Below are positions 7,410 through 14,712 of a stretch of DNA of 19,041 nt, piece after piece. Under the pieces are notes generated by a model. It was not told the DNA's origin. It did not search any database and saw only the letters and a program-made list of their open reading frames with translations. Location: positions 17,770 to 36,810 of the forward strand of contig DQHW01000017.1 in NCBI GenBank assembly GCA_003524305.1, in the 5' to 3' direction. This DNA comes from Anaerolineaceae bacterium. Lineage in GTDB: Bacteria > Chloroflexota > Anaerolineae > Anaerolineales > Anaerolineaceae. The position numbers and the translations under genes are program-made. The stretch's first letter is position 1. The number at the start of each line of letters is the position of its first letter.

Positions 7410-7601
7410 ATGGAAGAAAATGTGACCACAGAAGTAAAGCAAGGCGTAAAACATGTGCATCATCATCACGGCGGAAGCGCCGCGGGCGGGTTATGGTTTG
7501 CGGGCTGGTTGTTTTTCTTGGCCTATACTCAACCCTTGTTTTGGAAGGCAGTCTTGGGCTTAATCATCTGGCCTTATTACCTTGGCCTGGCACTCCGCTA
7601 A
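7410..7601 (+). CDS. Small His-rich membrane protein of unknown function
   Basis: A 63-residue protein with a good ribosome site (AAGGAG, 7 bases before ATG). The N-terminal third is hydrophilic and carries the run KHVHHHHGGSAAGG, a possible metal-binding patch. The rest is aromatic-rich and hydrophobic (LWFAGWLFFLAY and AVLGLIIWPYYLGLAL), enough for two short membrane helices. It sits between its own 75-base leader and a strong terminator, so it may be an independent unit. No family is recognised. The clean ribosome site, terminator and membrane profile argue that it is a real gene. Confidence 0.65.
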   Translation: MEENVTTEVKQGVKHVHHHHGGSAAGGLWFAGWLFFLAYTQPLFWKAVLGLIIWPYYLGLALR

Positions 7602-7620
7602 GCACTATCGACTTCGATCA

Positions 7621-7653
7621 CGGACGAGGAAAAATCCTCGTCCGTCCTTTTTT
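7621..7653 (+). terminator. Strong rho-independent terminator
   Basis: CGGACGAGGA (7621-7630) pairs perfectly with TCCTCGTCCG (7635-7644) around an AAAA loop, followed by TCC and six T. It ends the small membrane-protein gene and insulates nadK. Confidence 0.92.
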
Positions 7654-7688
7654 ATTACAGGGGTGATGCACGCTCTTTGATTGTTCGT

Positions 7689-7694
7689 TATAAT
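7689..7694 (+). promoter_or_regulatory. Candidate -10 box for the nadK-recN operon
   Basis: A perfect TATAAT lies 9 bases before the preferred nadK ATG at 7704. No convincing -35 box is present at 16-18 bases. If used, transcription would begin within a few bases of the start codon, giving a near-leaderless message. Confidence 0.35.
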
Positions 7695-7703
7695 AAAGGG
7701 GAT

Positions 7704-8576
7704 ATGTTAAATAAAAAGAGAATCATCAAGCGCATTGTCATTACCGTCCATCCAAAGATGTCGGGTGTTAACAACCAGGCACAGCAGGTGAGTGAATTTT
7801 TACAAAACCTGGGCGTCTTGGTGGAAATATGCAAGACGGATAATTGCGATTTACCGCAAAAGCTGGCTGCCGGTGAAATTGATCTGTTAATCGCCCTCGG
7901 CGGTGATGGCACCATGCTGCGCGCCGGGCATCTCACTTCACCTTACGGCATTCCACTGCTTGGCATCAACATGGGACGTTTTGGTTTTCTCATGCAGCTT
8001 GGCCGCGATGATTGGAAAGAGTACCTTCCCAGGCTGGTCAATGGCGACTTTATTATCGAAAACCGGATGATGCTCAAAGCTGACCATTGGCGCAAAGACA
8101 AACTGCTGGCCTCTTTTCAGGTGATGAATGAAGTCGTCGTCTGCCGCGGACAGGTCGTGCGGCCGATTCGCATTAGGGCTGAAGTTGATGGATACACACT
8201 GGCCTCTTTTGTCGCTGATGGTCTGATCGCTTCCACCCCCACCGGTTCCACTGCTTACGCCATGGCGGTAGGCGGTCCGATCATGCCGCCTGAACTGCGC
8301 AACATCCTGATTGTGCCGGTGGCGCCTCACCTCTCCATGGATCGGGCTGTTATTCTCCCTGCTGGCGCCTGTGTTAATTTCTACCCCTCAAGCGACCACC
8401 AGGCCGTCATGAGCATTGATGGGCACGCCCCGGTATCACTTAAAAATGAAGATCGTGTCTCAATTATGGCAAGTGAAGACCAGGTTAAATTCGTTGTGTT
8501 TCAGGACCCCGGCTATTTTTACCGCAACTTGAGCCATTACATGGAACAAAATCCATCCATCGGCGGTTTGAAATGA
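7704..8576 (+). CDS. nadK: NAD kinase
   Basis: This 290-residue enzyme phosphorylates NAD to NADP with ATP or polyphosphate in the cytoplasm. The motif GGDGTMLRAG (from residue 66) contains the catalytic aspartate and the phosphate-binding glycines. MNEVVV holds the conserved Asn-Glu pair, and DGLIASTPTGSTAYAMAVGGP is the family's second glycine-rich signature. The order and length fit bacterial NadK. A TTG at 7677 would add nine residues, but ATG 7704 has AAAGGGG before it and starts the normal MLNKKRIIKRIVIT strand. The stop overlaps the next gene's ATG (ATGA at 8573-8576). recN lies two genes downstream; nadK next to recN is a common bacterial arrangement. Confidence 0.95.
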   Translation: MLNKKRIIKRIVITVHPKMSGVNNQAQQVSEFLQNLGVLVEICKTDNCDLPQKLAAGEIDLLIALGGDGTMLRAGHLTSPYGIPLLGINMGRFGFLMQLGRDDWKEYLPRLVNGDFIIENRMMLKADHWRKDKLLASFQVMNEVVVCRGQVVRPIRIRAEVDGYTLASFVADGLIASTPTGSTAYAMAVGGPIMPPELRNILIVPVAPHLSMDRAVILPAGACVNFYPSSDHQAVMSIDGHAPVSLKNEDRVSIMASEDQVKFVVFQDPGYFYRNLSHYMEQNPSIGGLK

Positions 8577-9115
8577 GCGACAACTCTCAGCAGCCAATGT
8601 ACTGCTACAACCATCCCAAGACCGAAACCCTGCTGCGCTGCAACCAGTGCGACCGTCCCATTTGCACATCCTGCGGTGTGCGCACCCCCACCGGTTATCG
8701 CTGCAAAGAATGCGTGCGCGGACAACAAAAGATCTTTGACACTGCCCAGTGGTGGGATTTCCCCCTGGCGGTTCTAACCGCGGGAGTTTTAGCTTTCGTT
8801 AGCACATTTATTGCCAGAATGGTTGGTTTTTTTATGTTATTTCTGGCGCCTGTCGCTGGCATCATTATCGCTGAAGCCGTGCGGCGGCTCTTGAAAAAAA
8901 GGCGTTCAAAAAATTTGCCGATCATTACATCCGCAGCCGCTTTTGTGGGTGCCATGCTGCCAACCCTCGGTAATATCGTCATACTGTTGCTTTTTTCTGG
9001 AAGCGGACAGGGTGCAAATCTTTTAGCCGGATTCATTTCAATGATTTGGCCATTAATCTTTGCCTTGTTGGTTGCAAGTTCAATTTATTTTCGCCTTAAG
9101 GGCATCAGGGTTTAA
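8573..9115 (+). CDS. B-box-type zinc-finger membrane protein
   Basis: A 180-residue protein with an N-terminal cysteine/histidine cluster (residues about 10-48: CYNHP, CNQCDRPIC, SCGVRTP, CKECVRG) that resembles a B-box-type zinc finger found at the start of many bacterial membrane proteins. Behind it, about four hydrophobic helices follow (around 65-80, 82-103, 118-142 and 150-172), separated by a basic KKRRSKN loop. The zinc finger is probably a cytoplasmic interaction module. No rhomboid Ser-His catalytic pair is seen, so it is not a rhomboid protease. Its start overlaps the nadK stop by four bases, indicating translational coupling, and recN begins 11 bases after its stop. The role is unknown. 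Confidence 0.75.
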   Translation: MSDNSQQPMYCYNHPKTETLLRCNQCDRPICTSCGVRTPTGYRCKECVRGQQKIFDTAQWWDFPLAVLTAGVLAFVSTFIARMVGFFMLFLAPVAGIIIAEAVRRLLKKRRSKNLPIITSAAAFVGAMLPTLGNIVILLLFSGSGQGANLLAGFISMIWPLIFALLVASSIYFRLKGIRV

Positions 9116-9126
9116 GGACCGGGCAC

Positions 9127-10845
9127 ATGCTTGACGAATTGCGCATCGAAAATTTTGCCATCATCAATAAGCTCGAAATTCGTTTTAAGAGCGGTCTGGT
9201 CATTGTCACCGGCGAAACCGGCGCAGGCAAATCCATTATATTGGATGCCATCATGGCGCTGGTGGGTGGGCGTGTGGATGCCAACATGGTGCGCAGCGGT
9301 GCTGAACGCGCCTCACTTGAAGCGGTCTTTAGCATCCCTGCTGAAACCCGAAGTGAAATTATTGAAATTCTCAAACGAGAAGAACTGGATGAGGGAGAAC
9401 CCTTTGTCACTTTGGGCCGCGAGATCCGCGGCGAGGGGCGATCGGTGGCTCGTGTGAATGGGCGCAGTGTCAATGTCAGTCTGCTCAAGGAATTGGGTCA
9501 CTACCTGGTGGATATCCACGGCCAGTCGGAGCATCTCTCCTTGCTGGACGAGCGTTCACACCTGGGCTTGCTGGATCGTTACGCGGCCACCCAGCCTGAA
9601 TTGGCTGATTATCAGACTTCATACAAAAAACTTACAGGTATCCGCAGGGAATTGAAATCTCTTCGCGAACTGGAGAATGAATCCGCTCGCCGCACCGAAC
9701 TGCTCTCCTTCCAGGTGCAGGAAATTGAAGCCGCCCATTTAAAAGAAGGTGAAGAAGAAGGGTTGGATCAGGAACGCAGCCGTCTTGCCAATGCTGAAAG
9801 CCTCTCGTCTTCTGCCCAACAAGCCCTGGCGCTGCTCGATGAAGGCTCGCCTGACACCTCCTCCGCTGTTGACCTGATTGGTCAGGCTTCACAGTTGCTT
9901 GCAACCCTGGCACGTATTGATGCCAGCCAGCAGGAACTCGCCTCGCAAGTGGAAGCCATCAACGCACAGCTTTCTGAAGTTAACCTTGATTTGCGCGGTT
10001 ACCTCGACGAGATTGAGTTTAATCCCCGCCGTCTTGAGCAGGTCGAAAACAGGCTCGAATTGATCCATCAAATGAAACGCAAATACGGCGGCAGCATTGA
10101 AGCGGCGATTGAATACGGCAAAAACACCCGTGAACAACTCGAAAATATAGCCAATGCAGGTGAACGCATCGTCGAACTTGAAGCTGAAGAAGCCGCTGCG
10201 GTGCAAGAGGCAAAAATTTCAGGTCAAAAACTCTCTGAAAAACGAAAAGCGGCTGCCCTGCTGCTTGCCACCGCCGTGGAACGTGAACTGGCCGATTTGA
10301 GCATGCCTGGCGCGCACTTTTCAGTCTCTTTTGACCAGGGGGATCAAACCACAAGCGCAGATGAGCACTTTACCGATAATGGCTTTGATCAGGTTGAATT
10401 CTTGATTGCACCCAACCCGGGGGAGGGATTAAAGCCGCTGGTGAAGATTGCGTCAGGCGGTGAAACGTCTCGATTAATGCTGGCATTAAAGAACGTACTG
10501 GCCAGTGTGGATTTTGTGCCAACCCTTGTATTTGACGAAATAGACCAGGGCATTGGCGGGCGGGTCGGTTTCATTGTGGGTGAAAAACTCTGGCACCTCG
10601 GCGTCAATCATCAGGTGATGTGTGTAACCCACCTTTCGCAGTTGGCTGCTTTTGGCGAGCAGCACTTCAGGGTGCGCAAACTGGTTGTGGATGACCGCAC
10701 ACTCACTGAAGTGGAAGAATTGGATGATACCGCCAGGATTGTTGAATTGGCGCAAATGACGGGTAGTATGAGCGAATCCAATTTAACCGCCGCCCAAGAG
10801 ATGCTTTCAAAAGCTCATGAGAGACAGAAACAACTAAAAGGTTAA
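9127..10845 (+). CDS. recN: DNA repair protein RecN
   Basis: A 572-residue SMC-like ATPase that gathers broken DNA ends early in double-strand-break repair. The start MLDELRIENFAIINKLEI and Walker A GETGAGKS (29-36) are diagnostic. The middle is a helical coiled-coil arm, shorter than in SMC (about 155-370, rich in Glu, Lys and Arg). The C-terminal ATPase half holds the signature IASGGETSRLMLAL (about 440-453) and Walker B PTLVFDEIDQGIGG (about 463-476), followed by QVMCVTHLSQLAAF with the conserved switch histidine. The length matches the family. It shares the operon with nadK. No LexA box was identified upstream, so any SOS control would have to act at the operon promoter. Confidence 0.96.
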   Translation: MLDELRIENFAIINKLEIRFKSGLVIVTGETGAGKSIILDAIMALVGGRVDANMVRSGAERASLEAVFSIPAETRSEIIEILKREELDEGEPFVTLGREIRGEGRSVARVNGRSVNVSLLKELGHYLVDIHGQSEHLSLLDERSHLGLLDRYAATQPELADYQTSYKKLTGIRRELKSLRELENESARRTELLSFQVQEIEAAHLKEGEEEGLDQERSRLANAESLSSSAQQALALLDEGSPDTSSAVDLIGQASQLLATLARIDASQQELASQVEAINAQLSEVNLDLRGYLDEIEFNPRRLEQVENRLELIHQMKRKYGGSIEAAIEYGKNTREQLENIANAGERIVELEAEEAAAVQEAKISGQKLSEKRKAAALLLATAVERELADLSMPGAHFSVSFDQGDQTTSADEHFTDNGFDQVEFLIAPNPGEGLKPLVKIASGGETSRLMLALKNVLASVDFVPTLVFDEIDQGIGGRVGFIVGEKLWHLGVNHQVMCVTHLSQLAAFGEQHFRVRKLVVDDRTLTEVEELDDTARIVELAQMTGSMSESNLTAAQEMLSKAHERQKQLKG

Positions 10846-10850
10846 ATCCC

Positions 10851-13800
10851 ATGACCCCAACGGGGCAGACGGAAACACCCCAATTGAAAATATTTCTGCT
10901 CGGTCCCCCTATGGTGACCCGGGCGGGTCAAATTGTTCGCATAAACAGGCGGGAACAACGTGCTGGTCTATATTATTTGGCAGGACGTACCGAACCGGTT
11001 AGCAGAACTGAAATCTGTTACATTTTTTGGCCTGACGATCCTGAAGAAGTTGCAAGAAAGAAATTGAGAGAAGGATTGAGCAGACTTCGGTCCGCTTTGA
11101 ACGCCCCCGATATTTTTATTACCCATAACGATTTTGTTTCACTGGATATTAATCGTGTTTATGTTGATGCACATGAATATAACAAGATCGTTCTTCCATT
11201 GTTGAATAGTTCTCAATTAACTGGCAATGGCATCCTTCCTGAATGGATTTACGCTCAACTTCGAAGAGCCATGGAATTATGTCGAGGGCACCAATTCTTG
11301 CAAAACGTCACCTTACACAAATCAACCGGCTTTGAAAACTGGATGTCACTTACTGATCAATCTTTTACCTTCTCACGTGAAAAGATACTTGAGCGGCTGG
11401 CAGAGCATTGCATTGCATTGGGTAATATTGATGAGGCTATTATTTGGTTGGGAAAGATAACCACTTTTGATCAATTGAATACCGATGTGAACTACCTGAT
11501 TTTGAATTGCTTGCGAGAACTCAGGAGGTTTAAAGAGGCTCAAGACTATTTAACATTTTTAAACCAGTTCTATCAAGCCAATCAACTGGGGGGATTGCCA
11601 GAAATATTAAAAGAAATGAACAATCGAGTGCAAAGAGAAGCTCATGAAATCAGCGCCGATCAGCCGGATAAGTGGCTGGGCGAGAAAACTGAGAGCATCC
11701 CGTTTGTTGGCCGAAATGATCTGCTTGTTCGTTTAAATAATGCTTATCACCGAAAAGGGCTGGTTCATATTACCGGTGAATCAGGTTCAGGGAAAACCCG
11801 TTTGGTTCACGAATTTTATTCCAGACTGGAATACAGCCCAAGGTTTTTGTTCTGCTCAGGAAAACCCATGATCAGCAGCACCCCGTACGCGCCAATTGTA
11901 GACGGGTTAAACGAATTGGTCACCGAAAAGGAATGGTTATCACTTCCTGATGAAATTAAGATAAACCTGCACAGTCTTTATCCTGCCATCAAATTCAGCG
12001 AAAAGCGGCTTTCTCCAATCATTATTGAAAAACTGCCAGATAACCCCCTGGTGAGGATTCATAAAGCCTTGTATTCATTATTAAAAATAATGGCTGAAAA
12101 GAAACCCCTGGTCATGGTGCTGGATATTGCTGAATGGTGCGATGAAGCCACAATTCAATTTCTTGCCTATCTCAATGATCGTCAGTTTTTCAAAAATTTT
12201 GGATTATTGATTCTCATCTCAAGAACTGAAAGACGTAATCCCGCACTTGAAGAATATCTTGATCGCAGCTTGCTTTCATCCAATCTTGAGCGGATGGTTT
12301 TGGAACCATTTACTTTGGAAGAAACGTCACAATTGATTTCGATGACGTTGGGAAAAACGGTAAGCGCAGACTTATTAAAGAAGATCCAATCTCAAACGGG
12401 CGGAAACCCGTATTTATTGATTGAAACCCTTAAAGCGCTTGATCTTTACACAATTGATTTTTCAACCTATTCCGAGACGGATCACTTTCCGATTCCGGCA
12501 TCAATCCGGGCAATAGTGAAAGAAAAAACCAGGGTGTTGGCTGTTTCGACCAGGCAAGTATTATCGTCAGCGGCCATCTTGGGGAGGCGTTTTCAATCAC
12601 AAATGCTTGAAAAAATGGTGAAAATTGATTTCGAAACCATGATCTCTGCGCTTGAAGAATTGCAACAAGCCGGGATATTAACCGGCATCAGTGGTTCGCA
12701 AAAAGTTTCGTACTACGAATTTCCGCATGACCAATTTCGACAAGTTATTGTTGAAGATTTATCACCAGCGCGCAACCGCGCACTCCATCTCGCGGCAGTG
12801 CAGGCAATGCTTGAGGTCAAAGGGGAAGTCGCAGACCAGGCATCCACTTATGCCTGGCATTATGAGCAGGCGGGAGAATACGCCAAAGCATTCTCGGCAT
12901 GGTGTGCTGCCGGCAGATATTCACGCACTTGCTTCTCAAAAGTGGATGCTTATGCAGCGTACCAACGCGCCCTGAATTTGCTCCATGACTTGCCGCCTGA
13001 CATTTCGCCTGTGTTACTGCGCCAATTATTATTAGAGTGGGGTGATTATGTTTATGATCAATACGACGATATTACCTGTGAGAAATTGTTCAAGACGGGG
13101 CTTGAACTCGGTGAAGCTATTCACGATCCTCTTTTAATAGGCATTTCCATTAGCGGATTGGGACGCGTGGCTGAAATGCGCAACGAAGTAGACGAAGGAA
13201 TTGAACTCCATAATCGAGCACTGTTTTTTCTTTCCAAAATAGAGGGCACTGCAGAAAAACTTGAAACGCATGCCCGATTAGGCATCTTGTATGAATTAAA
13301 AGATGATTACCTGCAAGCGAAAGAAACATTTTTAACGGGATTAAAAATTGACAACAACTTCAATGACCCTCAGATATTAGACGCATCAGTAAATCTAAAG
13401 TCTCAACTCGCCATTCTTAATTGCATGTTGGGCTTTCCGGCCCAGGCAGAGTCTGAGGCCAGTCAGGCGGCAAATGAAAGCAGGTTGATCAACCGTCTTT
13501 CTGGTAGAGTTCATGCAAACACATCATTGGCAATGGCTCAATATTATGGTGGAAAATACCAGAAATCGCTGCAAACGGCATTCTCTGTTTACAAATTGGC
13601 AGAAAAACTAAACCTGGATTGGTGGGTTTCTTTGTTGGATATCACCATTGCCAAGAATTACTTAGTGGTCGGTAATCTCGATGAAAGCTGGCGCCACCTT
13701 CACCACGCAATTGAGAATAAAGATCCAGGCTTGTTACACAAAATAATAATGGAGCACTATGTCATCAAAGGGGATATTCTTCGCCTGTTGGGAGATTTTG

Positions 13801-14378
13801 CAGCAGCAGAAGAACAATACCGTTTGGGGGCACAATCTCCGCTGACAGAACTTCAATCGCTTGAAAGTTATTTTGCCTTGGGGCTCACGCTATGTCAACG
13901 CAATCAGCTGGGTGAAGGGGTAAAGATCATTCAAGATGCAATCGACAGGGCAGAAAACCTGGGCCTTGAATCAGTATCGCTGACTGGCAAGATCCTTTTG
14001 CCGGCATTGAAAAACCCCACCATTGATGAGATTAGCTTTATAAGCGAAACCACCCCTTATGTCGATGAACTTAAAGCGCGTGGTTTTGGATCCGCAGGGT
14101 TGACAGCCGCTCTTGTTGCTGCCGGGATTACGCTGCGGAGTGGCGCGTCTGACAAGGCAAGGGGTTGTTTTATAGAAATTGTTGAAAAGAGTAAAAAGAT
14201 GAACCATTGTTGGAACGAATTGTGGGCAGTAAGCGCCCTGACCAGTTTGCAGATAAATGACAAGGAGCAGATCAAGCAATACCAGGAACAAAAAAAGCAA
14301 ATTCTAAGCGAAATGGCATCTCACGCAGTTAAAGCGCCGCTTTCAATTCTATTTAAAAAATTCTCAAAAACAATCTAG
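10851..14378 (+). CDS. SARP/AfsR-like regulator: winged-helix, BTAD, AAA/STAND ATPase and TPR repeats
   Basis: The 1175-residue protein begins with an OmpR-like winged-helix region (about 10-85, KKLREGLSRLRSAL being the recognition segment), then a helical BTAD-type domain to about 265. A P-loop ATPase follows: GESGSGKT (309-316) is a good Walker A. In the Walker B region (about 418-430), LVMVLDIAEWCDEAT, the second acidic residue normally next to Asp is Ile, so ATP hydrolysis may be weak. The second half (about 680-1150) is TPR-like helical pairs. Such proteins are large transcription activators whose repeats sense a ligand or partner. No C-terminal LuxR helix-turn-helix is present. It starts 5 bases after recN, so it is read through from nadK-recN. 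Its codons look more AT-rich than its neighbours, which might mean later acquisition. Confidence 0.85.
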   Translation: MTPTGQTETPQLKIFLLGPPMVTRAGQIVRINRREQRAGLYYLAGRTEPVSRTEICYIFWPDDPEEVARKKLREGLSRLRSALNAPDIFITHNDFVSLDINRVYVDAHEYNKIVLPLLNSSQLTGNGILPEWIYAQLRRAMELCRGHQFLQNVTLHKSTGFENWMSLTDQSFTFSREKILERLAEHCIALGNIDEAIIWLGKITTFDQLNTDVNYLILNCLRELRRFKEAQDYLTFLNQFYQANQLGGLPEILKEMNNRVQREAHEISADQPDKWLGEKTESIPFVGRNDLLVRLNNAYHRKGLVHITGESGSGKTRLVHEFYSRLEYSPRFLFCSGKPMISSTPYAPIVDGLNELVTEKEWLSLPDEIKINLHSLYPAIKFSEKRLSPIIIEKLPDNPLVRIHKALYSLLKIMAEKKPLVMVLDIAEWCDEATIQFLAYLNDRQFFKNFGLLILISRTERRNPALEEYLDRSLLSSNLERMVLEPFTLEETSQLISMTLGKTVSADLLKKIQSQTGGNPYLLIETLKALDLYTIDFSTYSETDHFPIPASIRAIVKEKTRVLAVSTRQVLSSAAILGRRFQSQMLEKMVKIDFETMISALEELQQAGILTGISGSQKVSYYEFPHDQFRQVIVEDLSPARNRALHLAAVQAMLEVKGEVADQASTYAWHYEQAGEYAKAFSAWCAAGRYSRTCFSKVDAYAAYQRALNLLHDLPPDISPVLLRQLLLEWGDYVYDQYDDITCEKLFKTGLELGEAIHDPLLIGISISGLGRVAEMRNEVDEGIELHNRALFFLSKIEGTAEKLETHARLGILYELKDDYLQAKETFLTGLKIDNNFNDPQILDASVNLKSQLAILNCMLGFPAQAESEASQAANESRLINRLSGRVHANTSLAMAQYYGGKYQKSLQTAFSVYKLAEKLNLDWWVSLLDITIAKNYLVVGNLDESWRHLHHAIENKDPGLLHKIIMEHYVIKGDILRLLGDFAAAEEQYRLGAQSPLTELQSLESYFALGLTLCQRNQLGEGVKIIQDAIDRAENLGLESVSLTGKILLPALKNPTIDEISFISETTPYVDELKARGFGSAGLTAALVAAGITLRSGASDKARGCFIEIVEKSKKMNHCWNELWAVSALTSLQINDKEQIKQYQEQKKQILSEMASHAVKAPLSILFKKFSKTI

Positions 14379-14380
14379 TG

Positions 14381-14401
14381 TTTGTCAACGTTTTGTCAAC
14401 G
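14381..14401. repeat. Tandem direct repeat TTTGTCAACG
   Basis: TTTGTCAACG occurs at 14381-14390 and again at 14392-14401, an 11-base period, i.e. one helical turn. Such phasing suits cooperative binding by a regulator. On the minus strand it reads as two TTGACA hexamers. Confidence 0.6.
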
Positions 14402-14465
14402 GTGAGGTTGTATAAACGACAATATAACATTGCAGCCTCACGCGCAAGATTTAGGGAGCTTGCGC
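14402..14465 (+). ncRNA. Two adjacent stem-loops; possible structured or small RNA
   Basis: Hairpin one pairs GTGAGGTTGTA (14402-14412) with TGCAGCCTCAC (14431-14441), 11 pairs with two G-U. Hairpin two pairs GCGCAAG (14442-14448) with CTTGCGC (14459-14465). They abut with no spacer and are followed two bases later by a strong terminator. This would fit a 3' UTR structure or a short RNA of about 115 bases. A TATAAC at 14423-14428 is a weak possible -10 box but has no -35 at the right distance. No coding region was found here. Confidence 0.25.
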
Positions 14466-14466
14466 A

Positions 14467-14516
14467 AAGAAGGTTGAGAGAGATCAGGGCGTGGACTCTT
14501 TCGACCTTCTTTTATT
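14467..14516 (+). terminator. Rho-independent terminator of the nadK-recN-SARP operon
   Basis: AAGAAGGTTGAGAGAG (14467-14482) pairs with CTCTTTCGACCTTCTT (14496-14511), 16 pairs with two G-U, across a 13-base loop. The right arm is followed by TTATTAATT. It is 89 bases after the regulator's stop. Confidence 0.8.
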
Positions 14517-14522
14517 AATTAT

Positions 14523-14563
14523 TAGAACCCCGGGAATCTGATTCTTAAGATTCCCGGGGTCTA
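14523..14563. repeat. GC-rich stem-loop palindrome in convergent gap
   Basis: ACCCCGGGAATCT (14527-14539) pairs perfectly with AGATTCCCGGGGT (14548-14560) around an 8-base loop. Three further pairs (TAG/CTA) lie outside, after one bulged A. T-poor flanks make it an uncertain terminator; it may serve mutS2 (its minus-strand side continues into T/A-rich sequence) or be a REP-like repeat. Confidence 0.5.
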
Positions 14564-14600
14564 GGGTTAAATTAACTATTAATACCATTTTGATTATTTC

Positions 14601-14664
14601 AATTTACCCACCCCCAGATACCAGGGATAAAGTGCAAATCCCCGGTATTCTGAATGGGTAAATT
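14601..14664. repeat. 64-base nested stem-loop in convergent gap
   Basis: The outer arms AATTTACCCA (14601-14610) and TGGGTAAATT (14655-14664) pair perfectly. An inner stem pairs GATACC-A-GGGAT (14617-14628) with ATCCC-C-GGTATT (14638-14649), with one mismatch, one G-T pair and a 9-base loop. It lies 48 bases downstream of the mutS2 stop and could act as its transcript end or be a small dispersed palindrome. The rest of the gap 14379-14712 holds no convincing gene. Confidence 0.5.
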
Positions 14665-14712
14665 AATATTACTCCTACAATTGCATATAAAAAAGTTGTA
14701 ATTTCCTCAATA

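Noticed and set aside
8573..9115. Rhomboid protease identity for the zinc-finger membrane protein
   Set aside because: B-box-like domains are often fused to rhomboids, but no GxSG serine motif or paired membrane histidine is present and the protein is too short.
14382..14398. Two minus-strand TTGACA boxes as an antisense promoter into the regulator gene
   Set aside because: Neither has an acceptable -10 box 16-18 bases downstream.
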